A model generated the notes under the pieces. The model made no database searches. It saw nothing but the letters and a program-made list of their open reading frames with translations, and had not been told where the DNA came from. A DNA stretch of 64,000 nucleotides, taken from contig NZ_FNSA01000003.1 of NCBI RefSeq assembly GCF_900104775.1, positions 4,464,001 through 4,528,000 on the forward strand, written 5' to 3'. Both the position numbers and the translations under genes were made by a program. Shown here piece after piece: positions 8,828 through 18,844 of this stretch. Position 1 is the stretch's first letter. Each line of letters opens with the position of its first letter. Origin of the DNA: Tsukamurella tyrosinosolvens. GTDB taxonomy: Bacteria; Actinomycetota; Actinomycetes; Mycobacteriales; Mycobacteriaceae.

Positions 8828-10753
8828 TCAACCGAGGCTGCGGCCGAGCTGACGCGCGAGGACCGCGGCGAAGGCGGCGGGGTCGGCGACGGACCCGCCC
8901 TCCGCGAGAAGCGCCGTGCCGTAGAGGATCTCGGCGGCGTCCGTGAGTTCCGCGTCCTCGGCCGGCGCGTCCGCGGCGGCGACGCGGTCGCGGAGCGACT
9001 TCACCAGGTCGTTCTCGGGGTTCAGCTCGAGGGTGCGGCGGGTGCGGGGTACCTCCTGGCCGCTGGCTCGGTACATCTGCTCCAGTTGCGGCGTGAGGTC
9101 GAATTCGCCGCCGACCAGGCACGCGGCCGACGTGGTGAGGCGCGAGGTGAGGCGTACGCCCGCGACGTCGTCGTCGAGGGTCTTCGCCAGCCATTCCGTC
9201 AGCTGCTCGAAGCCTTCGGCCTCCGGCGCGTCCTCGCCGAGGTCGGCCTCCCCCTTGGCGACGGAGACGAACCGCTTACCGTCGAACTCGGCACCCGTGG
9301 TCCACAGCTCGTCGACCTGATCGGTGAGGAGCAGGACCTCGAAGCCCTTGGCGGCGAAGGCCTCCAGGTGCGGCGAGGCCTCCAGGCGGGCGCGGGAATC
9401 GCCGGCCGCGTAGTAGATCACGTCCTGTCCCTCGGGCATGCGGGCGACGTAGTCGGCGAGGCCGGTGGTGCCGGTCTCGCTGAAGGTGGACTCGAACGAC
9501 GATGCCTTGAGCAGGGTCTCGCGGTTGTCATGGTCGTCGAGCAGGCCCTCCTTGAAGACCGCGCCGAACGCCGACCAGAACGTGTCGTACTTCTCCCGCT
9601 CGTTCTCGCGGAGCGCGGTGACGGTCTGCAGGACCCGCTTGACCAGGCGCTTGCGGATCATGACCAGGTGCCGATCGTTCTGCAGGATCTCGCGGGAGAC
9701 GTTGAGCGACAGGTCCTGCGCGTCCACGACGCCTGCGACGAAGCGCAGGTACGGCGGGAGCAGGGCCTCGCAGTGATCCATGATGAAGACGCGCTTGACG
9801 TACAGCGCCGGGCCCGACTTGGTGTTGCGGTAGAACATGTCGAACGGCGGCATGGTCGGGATGAACAGCAGCGCCTGGTACTCGAAGGTGCCCTCCGCGC
9901 GGACCGAGATGGTCTCCAGGGGCTCGTCGAAGGCGTGGCTGACGTGGCGGTAGAAGTCGGCGTACTCCTCGTCGGAGACCTCCTCCTTCGGGCGCGCCCA
10001 CAGCGCCTGCATGGAGTTGAGGGTCTCCGGCTCCGTGGCCTCGGCCCCGTCGGACTCGGTGTCGTCGGCCTCGGCGGCCGGGGTGGGGGCCAGGCGGATC
10101 GGGAAGGCGATGAAGTCGCTGTAGCGGCGCACGACCGAGCGCAGGACGTGCTCGGAGGTGTAGTCGTGCAGGCTCTCGTCGCCGTCGGCGGCGCGGAGGT
10201 GCAACGTGATCGTGGTGCCGTGCTGCGCGGGGACGTCGTCGCCGGTGAGGTCGGTGACGGTGTACGTGCCGTGGCCCTCGGACTCCCAGCGGGTGGCGGT
10301 GTCCTCGCCGGCCTTGCGGGTCACCAGGGTCACGCGGTCGGCGACCATGAACGCCGAGTAGAAGCCGATGCCGAACTGGCCGATGAGCTCCGCGGAGGCG
10401 CCCTGCTCCTTGGCCTGCTTCGCGGCCTCCAGCTTGCGCCGGAGCTCGCCGGTGCCGGACTTGGCGAGCGTGCCGATGAGGTCGACGACGTCCGCGCGGC
10501 TCATGCCGATGCCGTTGTCGGCGATCGTCAGCGTCCGGGCCTCGGGGTCGGTGCGCAGCTCGATGTGCAGGTCGGAGGCGTCGGCGTCGAGGTCCTTGTC
10601 CTGGTACGCCTCGAGCCGCAGCTTGTCGAGCGCGTCCGAAGCGTTGGAGATCAGCTCGCGCAGGAAGACGTCCTTCTCCGAGTACACGGAGTGGATCATC
10701 AGCGACAGCAGCTGATCGGTCTCGGCCTGGAACTGCAGGGTCTCCGCGGTCAC
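8828..10753 (-). CDS. htpG: HtpG, Hsp90-family chaperone
   Basis: A 641-residue cytosolic Hsp90 homologue, full length for bacteria. The N-terminal GHKL ATPase carries the expected motifs: FLRELISNASDALDKLR, the Asp-Gly loop IADNGIGMSRADV, and the GQFGIGFYSAFMVADRV lid. The middle domain has VKRVFIMDH and LSLNVSREILQNDRHL. The C-terminal dimerisation region ends at LARQLGRSLG. It starts with GTG, with GAGGAG upstream. It folds and remodels client proteins, usually under heat or other stress. No HAIR or CIRCE operator is obvious in the 74-base upstream gap. Confidence 0.97.
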   Translation of the reverse strand: MTAETLQFQAETDQLLSLMIHSVYSEKDVFLRELISNASDALDKLRLEAYQDKDLDADASDLHIELRTDPEARTLTIADNGIGMSRADVVDLIGTLAKSGTGELRRKLEAAKQAKEQGASAELIGQFGIGFYSAFMVADRVTLVTRKAGEDTATRWESEGHGTYTVTDLTGDDVPAQHGTTITLHLRAADGDESLHDYTSEHVLRSVVRRYSDFIAFPIRLAPTPAAEADDTESDGAEATEPETLNSMQALWARPKEEVSDEEYADFYRHVSHAFDEPLETISVRAEGTFEYQALLFIPTMPPFDMFYRNTKSGPALYVKRVFIMDHCEALLPPYLRFVAGVVDAQDLSLNVSREILQNDRHLVMIRKRLVKRVLQTVTALRENEREKYDTFWSAFGAVFKEGLLDDHDNRETLLKASSFESTFSETGTTGLADYVARMPEGQDVIYYAAGDSRARLEASPHLEAFAAKGFEVLLLTDQVDELWTTGAEFDGKRFVSVAKGEADLGEDAPEAEGFEQLTEWLAKTLDDDVAGVRLTSRLTTSAACLVGGEFDLTPQLEQMYRASGQEVPRTRRTLELNPENDLVKSLRDRVAAADAPAEDAELTDAAEILYGTALLAEGGSVADPAAFAAVLARQLGRSLG

Positions 10754-10827
10754 GCTCTGTTCTCCTCATCGCCGGGCGGGTACTCCCATCAATTCTGCCA
10801 ACCGCCGGAGTGCGACTCCGCGCGGCC

Positions 10828-11565
10828 TCACCCCTGCACCGTCGGGAGCACGATCATCGAGGCGACGTTCACCCCCACAGGCAGCGCCGCAGTCCAGGCC
10901 ACTGCGTCGCCGATCGCGGAGGCCGGAATGGGCGGGTTCTCGACGGCGTACTGCCGCAGTGCCGCGGCGGCGTCCGGATCCGTGACGCCCGCGGCGAGCT
11001 CGGACTCGACCATGCCCGGCTCGATGAGGCGGACGCGGACGCCGCGGGGGCCGAACTCCGCCCGGAGATGGTTCGTCAGGTGCGCGACAGCCGCCTTCGT
11101 CGCGTTGTAGACCGAGTATCCGGGCAGGACCATGTGCGCGCCGATGGAGCCGATCAGGACCAGGTCGGCAGGCCCGGTCTCGGCAGCAGCGGCGAGGTCG
11201 TCGATCGTCGCCCTGGCGGTGGTGAGCAGGCCGCTGATGTTCGTCGCGACCATCTCGTCCCAGTCGTCCGGGTCGGCGGTGTCGAACGCCGCGGGCAGCA
11301 TGGCGCCCGCGTTCGCGACCACGAGGTCGAACCGTCCGACCCGGTCGCGGAGCCCGGCCACGGCGGCGGTGAGCGCCGCGCGATCCGTCACGTCGGCGGC
11401 GGCGTGGCCGGCTCCCGTCGCAGCGGCCACTTCGGTGAGGCGGTCGGCGCGTCTGCCGACGAGTGCCGTCCGCGCGCCCGCTGCCGCGAGAGCAGTGGCG
11501 GTGGCCGCGCCGATGCCGCTTCCGGCGCCGGTGATGAGGGCTGTGCGATCAGTCAAGGAGGTCAT
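10828..11565 (-). CDS. Short-chain dehydrogenase/reductase
   Basis: A 245-residue classical SDR. The NADP-binding TGAGSGIGAATA motif lies at residues 11-22, NAG (VVANAGAM) near 85, the catalytic Ser in LIGSIGAHM, and the YxxxK pair in YSVYNATKAAV. The Arg after the first strand (LVGRRADRL) favours NADPH. It ends soon after an IEPGMVESEL substrate-loop region. The substrate is unknown. It diverges from an XRE-type regulator gene; the 102 bases between them contain a perfect palindrome, so the two are probably one regulated unit. Confidence 0.85.
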   Translation of the reverse strand: MTSLTDRTALITGAGSGIGAATATALAAAGARTALVGRRADRLTEVAAATGAGHAAADVTDRAALTAAVAGLRDRVGRFDLVVANAGAMLPAAFDTADPDDWDEMVATNISGLLTTARATIDDLAAAAETGPADLVLIGSIGAHMVLPGYSVYNATKAAVAHLTNHLRAEFGPRGVRVRLIEPGMVESELAAGVTDPDAAAALRQYAVENPPIPASAIGDAVAWTAALPVGVNVASMIVLPTVQG

Positions 11566-11617
11566 GCCCACGACGCTGCCCGGCCCGAACCGAGCGCGAC
11601 AGGCCGTGCCACTGCGG

Positions 11618-11632
11618 GGTAGCCGCGCTACC
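11618..11632. promoter_or_regulatory. Palindromic operator between SDR and XRE genes
   Basis: GGTAGC-N3-GCTACC is a perfect palindrome with six-base arms. It lies 23 bases before the TAGCGT -10 hexamer (11655-11660) of the regulator gene, spanning the -35 region, and 53 bases from the SDR start. A related half site (GGTAGC) recurs at 11653. It is a likely binding site for the divergent regulator itself. Confidence 0.5.
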
Positions 11633-11667
11633 TGGCTGGACCTGGGCTGATGGGTAGCGTGGGGCGG

Positions 11668-12489
11668 GTGGACGGGAATCTGCTCGGCGAGTTTCTGCGC
11701 GCACGGCGCGAACGCGTCGATCCCGCGACACTGGGGCTGCGCACCATGGGCGTGCGCCGCACGCCGGGCCTGCGACGGGAAGAGGTAGCGGCGCAGGCAG
11801 GGATCAGCGTCGAGTACCTCGTGCGTCTCGAACGGGGCAGGGACCGCAGGCCGTCGCCCGCGGTGGTCGCCGCGCTCGCCGAGGTACTGCAGCTCGACGC
11901 CGACGGCGCCGCCCACCTCGCGCAGCTGGCGGAGCTCCCCGACGGCCGGGGCGGCGAGGTGGTCGACGAGATGTCCGGCGTCGTGCGCCGCCTGCTCGAC
12001 TCGTGGCCGAACCCGACAATCGTGACCAACTCGCTGCTCGACCTCATCGGCACCAACGCGGCAGGTGAGGAGCTGCACCGCGGCATCGGCCTCCGCGTGG
12101 GCGACAACATGGTGCGGTCGCTGTTCCTCGACCCGCGGTCGCGGGAGGTCTTCCTCGACTACGACACGGTCGCGCGGGAGTCGGTCGGCAATCTCCGGGC
12201 GCTGTCGGGCCCGAATCCCTCGAACCCGCGGCTGATGGCACTGGTGGGCGAACTCTCGGTGCGGAGCGAGCACTTCGCTCGGCTGTGGGGTGTCGGCGAA
12301 GTGCAGGCGAAGACGAACGGCAGCAAGGTGATCGCGCACCCGGAGCTGGGTGTGGTCGAGCTGGAGTGGTCGACCTTGGAGGTGGCGGCGGCGCCGGGGC
12401 AGCTGGTCGTCGCCTACCAGGCACTGGAGGGCACGGCGTCGGAGCGAACCCTGGCGGAGCTCGTCGCCCACGTCGCCCGCTCGTCATAG
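11668..12489 (+). CDS. XRE-family regulator with MmyB-like ligand-binding domain
   Basis: A 273-residue regulator. The N-terminal helix-turn-helix runs LRREEVAAQAGISVEYLVRLERGRD preceded by GVRRTPG, the form seen in actinobacterial MmyB-like proteins. A PAS-like domain follows (SWPNPTIVTNSLLDLIGTN), which in the family binds a small hydrophobic ligand. I chose GTG 11668 because TAGCGT lies seven bases upstream (leaderless pattern) and the protein then opens MDGNLLGEFLRARRER like relatives. The ATG at 11650 would overlap that promoter. It probably represses the divergent SDR gene. Confidence 0.8.
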   Translation: MDGNLLGEFLRARRERVDPATLGLRTMGVRRTPGLRREEVAAQAGISVEYLVRLERGRDRRPSPAVVAALAEVLQLDADGAAHLAQLAELPDGRGGEVVDEMSGVVRRLLDSWPNPTIVTNSLLDLIGTNAAGEELHRGIGLRVGDNMVRSLFLDPRSREVFLDYDTVARESVGNLRALSGPNPSNPRLMALVGELSVRSEHFARLWGVGEVQAKTNGSKVIAHPELGVVELEWSTLEVAAAPGQLVVAYQALEGTASERTLAELVAHVARSS

Positions 12490-12499
12490 CCCCGGTGCC

Positions 12500-12572
12500 T
12501 TCCGAAACTCGAGTTCTGCGGGCGCGGCCGCCGAATATCGCCGCGGTGGCTCGTAAGACTCGACTTTCGGAA
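12500..12572. repeat. 15-bp inverted repeat with one mismatch, downstream of XRE gene
   Basis: Arms 12500-12514 and 12558-12572 (TTCCGAAACTCGAGT against ACTCGACTTTCGGAA) pair at 14 of 15 bases with a 43-base GC-rich spacer. It lies just past the stop of the rightward regulator gene and beside the groEL terminator; it may end transcription from the left. Confidence 0.5.
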
Positions 12573-12579
12573 ACAGGAA

Positions 12580-12614
12580 GGGCCCGGCACCATCGTCGAG
12601 ACGATGCCGGGCCC
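12580..12614 (-). terminator. Terminator downstream of groEL2
   Basis: GGGCCCGGCA...ATCGTC pairs with GACGATGCCGGGCCC, a 15-bp stem with a two-base bulge, 24 bases beyond the groEL2 stop on its reading strand. Confidence 0.75.
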
Positions 12615-12638
12615 GAATCCTTAGCCGAGTGGCAGGAC

Positions 12639-14387
<1,749 letters not shown>

Positions 14388-14400
14388 TCACCTCTTCGAC

Positions 14401-14427
14401 CTAGCACTCACGTAATCCGAGTGCTAA
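14401..14427. promoter_or_regulatory. CIRCE operator 1 (HrcA site)
   Basis: TAGCACTC, nine bases, GAGTGCTAA: near-perfect match to the HrcA inverted repeat TTAGCACTC-N9-GAGTGCTAA. It lies upstream of groEL2 on its reading strand. Confidence 0.9.
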
Positions 14428-14434
14428 GTCGTTT

Positions 14435-14461
14435 CTAGCACTCGGCAGGGTCGAGTGCAAG
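14435..14461. promoter_or_regulatory. CIRCE operator 2 (HrcA site)
   Basis: TAGCACTC, nine bases, GAGTGCAA: a second, slightly degenerate CIRCE element seven bases from the first. Tandem sites of this kind precede groEL2 in related actinobacteria. Confidence 0.85.
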
Positions 14462-14502
14462 GTCGTTCGCCGTGGGCTGGACGGACCCTTCCTACTCCTG
14501 GG

Positions 14503-14508
14503 TAGGAT
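14503..14508 (+). promoter_or_regulatory. -10 element of SRPBCC gene
   Basis: TAGGAT lies six bases before the ATG at 14515, the leaderless arrangement. The promoter is 42 bases to the right of the second CIRCE element, so it may be partly affected by HrcA. Confidence 0.55.
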
Positions 14509-14514
14509 CCGGTC

Positions 14515-14976
14515 ATGGCAACCCCCGTTCTGGAGTCGAGCGTCGTGATCGACGCGCCCGTGGAGAAGGTCTGGTCGGTCGTGTCCGACCTCGAGGCGAT
14601 GGGCCGTCGCAGCCCGCAGTGCAAGAAGGTGTTCGTGTTCGGCGGCCCGATCAAGGTGGGCACCCGCATGCTGAACATCAACCGGCAGGGCTGGAAGGTC
14701 TGGCCCACCAACACCCAGGTCACCGAGTTCACGGCCAACGAGCGCGTCGCGTTCCGCGTGGCCGAGAACCACACCACCTGGAGCTTCACCCTGGTGCCCG
14801 ACGGCGACAAGACGACCGTCGTCGAGCGCCGCGAGGCCAAGGACGGCAAGACCACCGCGCTGAGCAGCGGACTGATCGCCGCGCTCCTCGGCGGCAACGA
14901 GGACTTCGAGCGCGGCCTCCTGGTCGGCATGAAGCAGACCCTCTCGCACATCAAGACCGAGTCCGAGGCGAAGTAG
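14515..14976 (+). CDS. SRPBCC-family (START-like) protein
   Basis: A 153-residue helix-grip protein. It begins with the usual SSVVIDAPVEKVWSVVSDLEAM strand-helix, continues with alternating beta strands (VTEFTANERVAFRV, TTWSFTLVPDGDKTTVVERRE) and ends in the long C-terminal helix FERGLLVGMKQTLSHIKTE that closes the hydrophobic cavity. Such proteins bind or modify lipids, polyketides or aromatic ligands; the ligand cannot be told. It stands alone between the groEL2 promoter region and a strong terminator. Divergence from groEL2 may be positional only. Confidence 0.75.
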   Translation: MATPVLESSVVIDAPVEKVWSVVSDLEAMGRRSPQCKKVFVFGGPIKVGTRMLNINRQGWKVWPTNTQVTEFTANERVAFRVAENHTTWSFTLVPDGDKTTVVERREAKDGKTTALSSGLIAALLGGNEDFERGLLVGMKQTLSHIKTESEAK

Positions 14977-14990
14977 CCTCCCCGAGACCC

Positions 14991-15026
14991 ACGAAGGGGC
15001 GCACCCGGCCGGGTGCGCCCCTTCGT
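14991..15026. terminator. 16-bp perfect hairpin terminator
   Basis: ACGAAGGGGCGCACCC and its complement (14991-15006, 15011-15026) flank a GGCC loop. It lies between the convergent SRPBCC and lipoprotein genes and can serve both. Confidence 0.85.
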
Positions 15027-15037
15027 CGTCATGACGC

Positions 15038-16222
15038 CTAGGTGGCGTTCTTCAGGACCAGGTAGGCCGCGCCGATCCCCTGGAGCGCCTGCTGCCGCTG
15101 GGACGAATTGAACTCCGCCACGTACCGCCCCACGGCGACCGAGCACCAGGTCATCTTCGAGGTCGCCCCCTCGTAGGTGGGGAAGGTCAGGCAGCGCCCG
15201 CCGGGCACGCCCTTGACCTTCTCCTCCTCGACCTTCGTGAAGGTCTTCCGGTTCTCGTCGGTGAACTCGTCCACGACGTGCTGCGCGCCCGTCGCGTCCT
15301 TCGCCCGGTAGACGGTGCTGCCGCCGGTTCCGACGACGTCGACGCCCGCGTCGGCGAAGGTCTTCACCGACCGGGACACGTCGGTCTGCCGCAGTACCGC
15401 GGACCTCGCGGGGAGCGCGTAGCCGCCGTCGCCCTTCGACGGTGCGAGGGTCAGCTTCGCGACGCCCTCGGGGTCGAGCTGCAGGGTGCTCACCTTGTCG
15501 AGCGGCGTCGGCTGGAAGCCGTCGAGTGCCTTGGTCTGCCGGTCGAAGAAGGTGCGCAGCTGGTCCACGGAGAGGTCACCGAAGGCACCGATCACGTACT
15601 GCTTGTACGCGAGGAAGGCCACCGTCGCGGTGCCGACGGAGGCGCCGTACGTCTGCGTGTACGCGATGGCTGCGTCGTAGCCGGGAACCCTGGTCTCCAC
15701 CTTCGCCGGCAGATCGTCGCCGGAGGAGTCCTTCTCGCGGGCCCGCAGCGCCTGGCCGACGGCGGACGAAGCGTCCGCCGGGCTCGCCATGCGGACCAGG
15801 ACGACGGTCTCGCCGCGTTCCTTCTTCTTCGAGTCGTACTTGGTGCCCTGCTGCGTGTCACTGGCGCCCACCGAAGTCGCGACCTCGGCCTTGGCGCCGA
15901 GCACATCTCCCGCCGCTTGACCGAAGACTCCCTTGACCATCCCCTGGATGGCCGACCGGGACGTCGCGCGCACGCTGCCGCGGAAATGCATCGCCGCATC
16001 GATCTCGTGGATGAACGGCACGGTCTCCGCCATCCGGTATCCCTCGAGCGCCTCCCCGTCGGCCTGCGTCGTCGAGCCGATGGTCCGGGACGTGGTCGCG
16101 AACGAGCCGGTCTCCGGCTTCGGCACACCGGACGGATCGGGGACGGGGGTTCCCGCCACCGTCGACGAGCACCCCGCCAGGAGCATTGCCGATGCGGCGA
16201 GCACCGCCAGAGACTTCTTCAT
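15038..16222 (-). CDS. DUF7373-type lipoprotein, copy 2
   Basis: A 394-residue lipoprotein with signal MKKSLAVLAASAMLLAGC (Cys near 18) and a following SSTVAGTPVPDPSGVPKPETGS linker-like start. It is about the same length as the upstream gene and shares its motifs: TVAGTPV versus TVPGSPV, DPSGVPKP, the internal YRMAETVP/FRMVEIIP and GVPGGRC..FP segments, and the ending AAYLVLKNAT versus ASYLILQQAK. The two therefore arose by tandem duplication. Proteins of this kind are expanded in Nocardia, Mycobacterium and Tsukamurella and have no assigned function. The ATG at 16222 has GAGGTG upstream; a GTG at 16228 is the alternative. It starts seven bases after the first copy stops. Confidence 0.7.
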   Translation of the reverse strand: MKKSLAVLAASAMLLAGCSSTVAGTPVPDPSGVPKPETGSFATTSRTIGSTTQADGEALEGYRMAETVPFIHEIDAAMHFRGSVRATSRSAIQGMVKGVFGQAAGDVLGAKAEVATSVGASDTQQGTKYDSKKKERGETVVLVRMASPADASSAVGQALRAREKDSSGDDLPAKVETRVPGYDAAIAYTQTYGASVGTATVAFLAYKQYVIGAFGDLSVDQLRTFFDRQTKALDGFQPTPLDKVSTLQLDPEGVAKLTLAPSKGDGGYALPARSAVLRQTDVSRSVKTFADAGVDVVGTGGSTVYRAKDATGAQHVVDEFTDENRKTFTKVEEEKVKGVPGGRCLTFPTYEGATSKMTWCSVAVGRYVAEFNSSQRQQALQGIGAAYLVLKNAT

Positions 16223-16229
16223 AGCCACC

Positions 16230-17393
16230 TCACTTCGCCTGCTGCAGAATCAGATACGAGGCGCCGATGGCTTGCTTCGCCCTCGCCTCCTGCATGTCGC
16301 TGACCTCCGCGAGGTACCGCCCCACCGGCACGACGCAGTACGTCCGTTTGTCCTTCGAGCCCGTGTACTGCGGGAACGCGCGGCATCGGCCGCCCGGAAC
16401 GCCCCGCACCGTGGAGGACTCGCCTCCGGGGTAGAAGCGCGTGTTCTCAGCGATGAACTTGACGGCGAGCTGCGATGCACCTGCGGCATCGCGCGCCCGG
16501 TAGACGACGTTGCCGGCGTTCGCGATCCGGTCGACCCCCGTGGCGTCGAAATCTCCCGTCGCACCCGTCGTGTCCGAGGCGAACCGGGCGTAGCCCCGCG
16601 GCGAGAACGTGGTCTCGTACACCGTCGGCGACTGCTCCACGAGGGTGTACCGGAGCAGGTCCTCGTCCTTGCGAGTGAGCGTCGAGAACTTGTCGGCCGG
16701 CGTCGGCACGAAGCCGACGAGAGACTTGACCTGCAGGTCGAAGTACTTCTTGATCAGGTCGACGGAGCTGTTGGTCCACGCGGCGATCACATATCGCCCG
16801 CTCGCGAGGAGCCCGGCCCGGGAGCTCGAGTCCCCGATCGTCTTCGAGTACGCAGTCGCCTCCGAGTAGCCCGGGATCGTCTCCGGCTTCTTCGGCGTCT
16901 GCGTGTCGGACGCGAATCCCTTGTCAGGCGCGAGGACCGCCGGGTTCGTCACCGCCGCGCGCGCTGAGGCCTCATCCTTGAACCGGAACACCCCGGTGAC
17001 CAGACTCCTCGACGTCTTCGCGTCGGAGCCCGGCGCCTTATCGTCCGCCGAGATGTAGGCACCGACCTCCATATCGGCCACGGCGACGCCCACGCCGTCC
17101 CCGAACGCCGACTTCACAGTCGTCCCGATCCGTCCCACCGACGGACGCCCGCCGTACCGAAGTGCGGGGTCGACCTCAGTCGCCATCGGGATGATCTCGA
17201 CCATGCGGAACGCCTCCGCCGCGATGTACATCTTCTCCGTCATGGCGGCGAGTTGGCGCGGCGCTGTCGCGTACGACCCCGTGTCCGGCTTGGGCACTCC
17301 CGACGGGTCGGCGACGGGCGAACCGGGCACCGTCGTCGAACAGCCCCCGAGCAGCAGCGCTGCCCCCAGTGCGCACAGCGACCTACGCAGCAT
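16230..17393 (-). CDS. DUF7373-type lipoprotein, copy 1
   Basis: A 387-residue lipoprotein. Signal MLRRSLCALGAALLLGGC with lipobox Cys near 18 is followed by STTVPGSPVADPSGVPKPDTGS. The start at 17393 is set by GGAGGAATCC just upstream; the frame continues 12 codons higher without a signal. Two cysteines near the C-terminus (GGRC and TYC) are shared with copy 2 and may form a disulphide outside the membrane. It is first of a two-gene operon with its paralogue. A small inverted repeat lies 18-33 bases upstream. Function unknown. Confidence 0.7.
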   Translation of the reverse strand: MLRRSLCALGAALLLGGCSTTVPGSPVADPSGVPKPDTGSYATAPRQLAAMTEKMYIAAEAFRMVEIIPMATEVDPALRYGGRPSVGRIGTTVKSAFGDGVGVAVADMEVGAYISADDKAPGSDAKTSRSLVTGVFRFKDEASARAAVTNPAVLAPDKGFASDTQTPKKPETIPGYSEATAYSKTIGDSSSRAGLLASGRYVIAAWTNSSVDLIKKYFDLQVKSLVGFVPTPADKFSTLTRKDEDLLRYTLVEQSPTVYETTFSPRGYARFASDTTGATGDFDATGVDRIANAGNVVYRARDAAGASQLAVKFIAENTRFYPGGESSTVRGVPGGRCRAFPQYTGSKDKRTYCVVPVGRYLAEVSDMQEARAKQAIGASYLILQQAK

Positions 17394-17410
17394 GGATTCC
17401 TCCTCCAAGA

Positions 17411-17426
17411 GTTCACACAAGTGAAC
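17411..17426. repeat. Small palindrome upstream of lipoprotein pair
   Basis: GTTCAC-N4-GTGAAC is a perfect 6-bp inverted repeat in the 5' leader of the lipoprotein operon and 33 bases upstream of the divergent M20 peptidase -10. It may be an operator; the regulator is unknown. Confidence 0.35.
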
Positions 17427-17458
17427 CACGACCGGCCTGCCGCGTACTTAAGCCGCGC

Positions 17459-17464
17459 TAAGGT
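17459..17464 (+). promoter_or_regulatory. -10 element of M20 peptidase gene
   Basis: TAAGGT lies six bases before ATG 17471, a leaderless arrangement. It should drive the M20 peptidase and the overlapping moeA. Confidence 0.55.
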
Positions 17465-17470
17465 GAGCCG

Positions 17471-18844
17471 ATGACCGAGCGCAACCTGCGGGACACCGTC
17501 GAGAAGCTGATGGACAGGGCCAGGTCGGACCTGGCGGAGCTGGTCGCGCACCCGTCCGTGCACGACTCCCCCGAGTTCGGGGCCGAGCCGAACGCGGCGT
17601 CGGCGGCGTGGGTGGCGAAGGCCCTCACCGAGGCCGGCATCGGCAGCGTCGAGCAGGTCACCACGTCCGACGGGTCGATCGCGATCGTCGGGCACGCGCC
17701 CGCGCCCGAGGGCGCCCCGACGGTGCTGCTCTACAGCCACCACGACGTGCAGCCGCCCGGCCCGCGCGACGCCTGGGAATCCGACCCGTTCACCCTCACC
17801 ACGCGCCCCGGCCCCGACGGCGCGGACCGCTGGTACGGCCGCGGGGCCGCCGACTGCAAGGGCAACCTGGTCGCGCACCTGACCGCGCTGCGGGCCGTCC
17901 GCGGCGACGACGGCACCTTCCCCGTGGGCGTGCGGATCATCATCGAGGGCTCCGAGGAGGGCGGCGGCGCGGGTCTCGAGGACCTCGTCGCCGAGCGCCC
18001 CGAGCTGGCGCAGGCCGACCTCATCGTCATCGGCGACACCGGCAACGTCGCCGTCGGCCGGCCGACGCTGACCACCTCGCTGCGCGGCGTCGCGAGCGTG
18101 CGGGTCGAGCTCAGCACCGGCACCTCCGACCTGCACTCCGGCGCCTTCGGCGGAGCCGCCCCCGACGCGATCGCCGCCCTCATCGCGCTGCTCGCGACGC
18201 TGCGGGACGGCTTCGGCAACACCACGATCGACGGGCTCGACAGCTCCGCGCGCTGGGCCGGGGAGCCCTACGACGCGGCGCAGTTCGCCGCCGACGCCGC
18301 GATCTACGACGATGCCGCGATCCTCGGCTCCGGTGCCATCGCCGACCAGCTGTGGGCGCGGCCCGCGGTCACCGTCATCGGAATCGACGCCCCCGCGACG
18401 GCCACCGCCGCCGCGGCCATCCAGCCCCGCGCCGCGGCCCTGCTGAACCTGCGGGTGCCGCCGGGCACCGATCCGCGCCACGCCGGCGAGCTCCTCGTCG
18501 CGCACCTGACCCACCACGCCCCGTGGGGCGCGCACGTGGACGCCACCGTCGAGTCCGTGGGCGAGCCCTTCGCCGCCGAGACCACCGGCCCCGCCTACCG
18601 GGTGCTGCAGGAGGCCCTCGTCGAGGCGTACGACGGTGCCGAGGTCGCCTTCAGCGGCCAGGGCGGCTCGATCCCGCTGTGCACGCAGCTGCGCAAAGCC
18701 GCGCCGCAGGCCGAGATCGCGCTGCTCGGCGTCGAGGAGCCGCAGTGCCGCATCCACGCTCCGAACGAGTCCGTCGACCCCGCCGAGCTGCGCCGCACCG
18801 CGTTGGCCGAGGCGCTGCTGCTCACCCGGCTGGCCGGCGCGTGA
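17471..18844 (+). CDS. M20-family metallopeptidase (dipeptidase)
   Basis: A 457-residue zinc peptidase of the M20/M25/M40 type. Metal-site motifs are visible: SHHDVQPPG (His and catalytic Asp), YGRGAADCKGNL, the catalytic Glu pair in IIEGSEEGGGAGL, and the second-metal His in the C-terminal ECR segment EEPQCRIHAPNES. A lid/dimerisation domain lies at about 190-310. It should hydrolyse dipeptides or related amides in the cytoplasm. It overlaps moeA by four bases (GTGA), so the two are co-translated. M. tuberculosis has an SDR (Rv0439c) at this place, so this is a local difference. Confidence 0.85.
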   Translation: MTERNLRDTVEKLMDRARSDLAELVAHPSVHDSPEFGAEPNAASAAWVAKALTEAGIGSVEQVTTSDGSIAIVGHAPAPEGAPTVLLYSHHDVQPPGPRDAWESDPFTLTTRPGPDGADRWYGRGAADCKGNLVAHLTALRAVRGDDGTFPVGVRIIIEGSEEGGGAGLEDLVAERPELAQADLIVIGDTGNVAVGRPTLTTSLRGVASVRVELSTGTSDLHSGAFGGAAPDAIAALIALLATLRDGFGNTTIDGLDSSARWAGEPYDAAQFAADAAIYDDAAILGSGAIADQLWARPAVTVIGIDAPATATAAAAIQPRAAALLNLRVPPGTDPRHAGELLVAHLTHHAPWGAHVDATVESVGEPFAAETTGPAYRVLQEALVEAYDGAEVAFSGQGGSIPLCTQLRKAAPQAEIALLGVEEPQCRIHAPNESVDPAELRRTALAEALLLTRLAGA

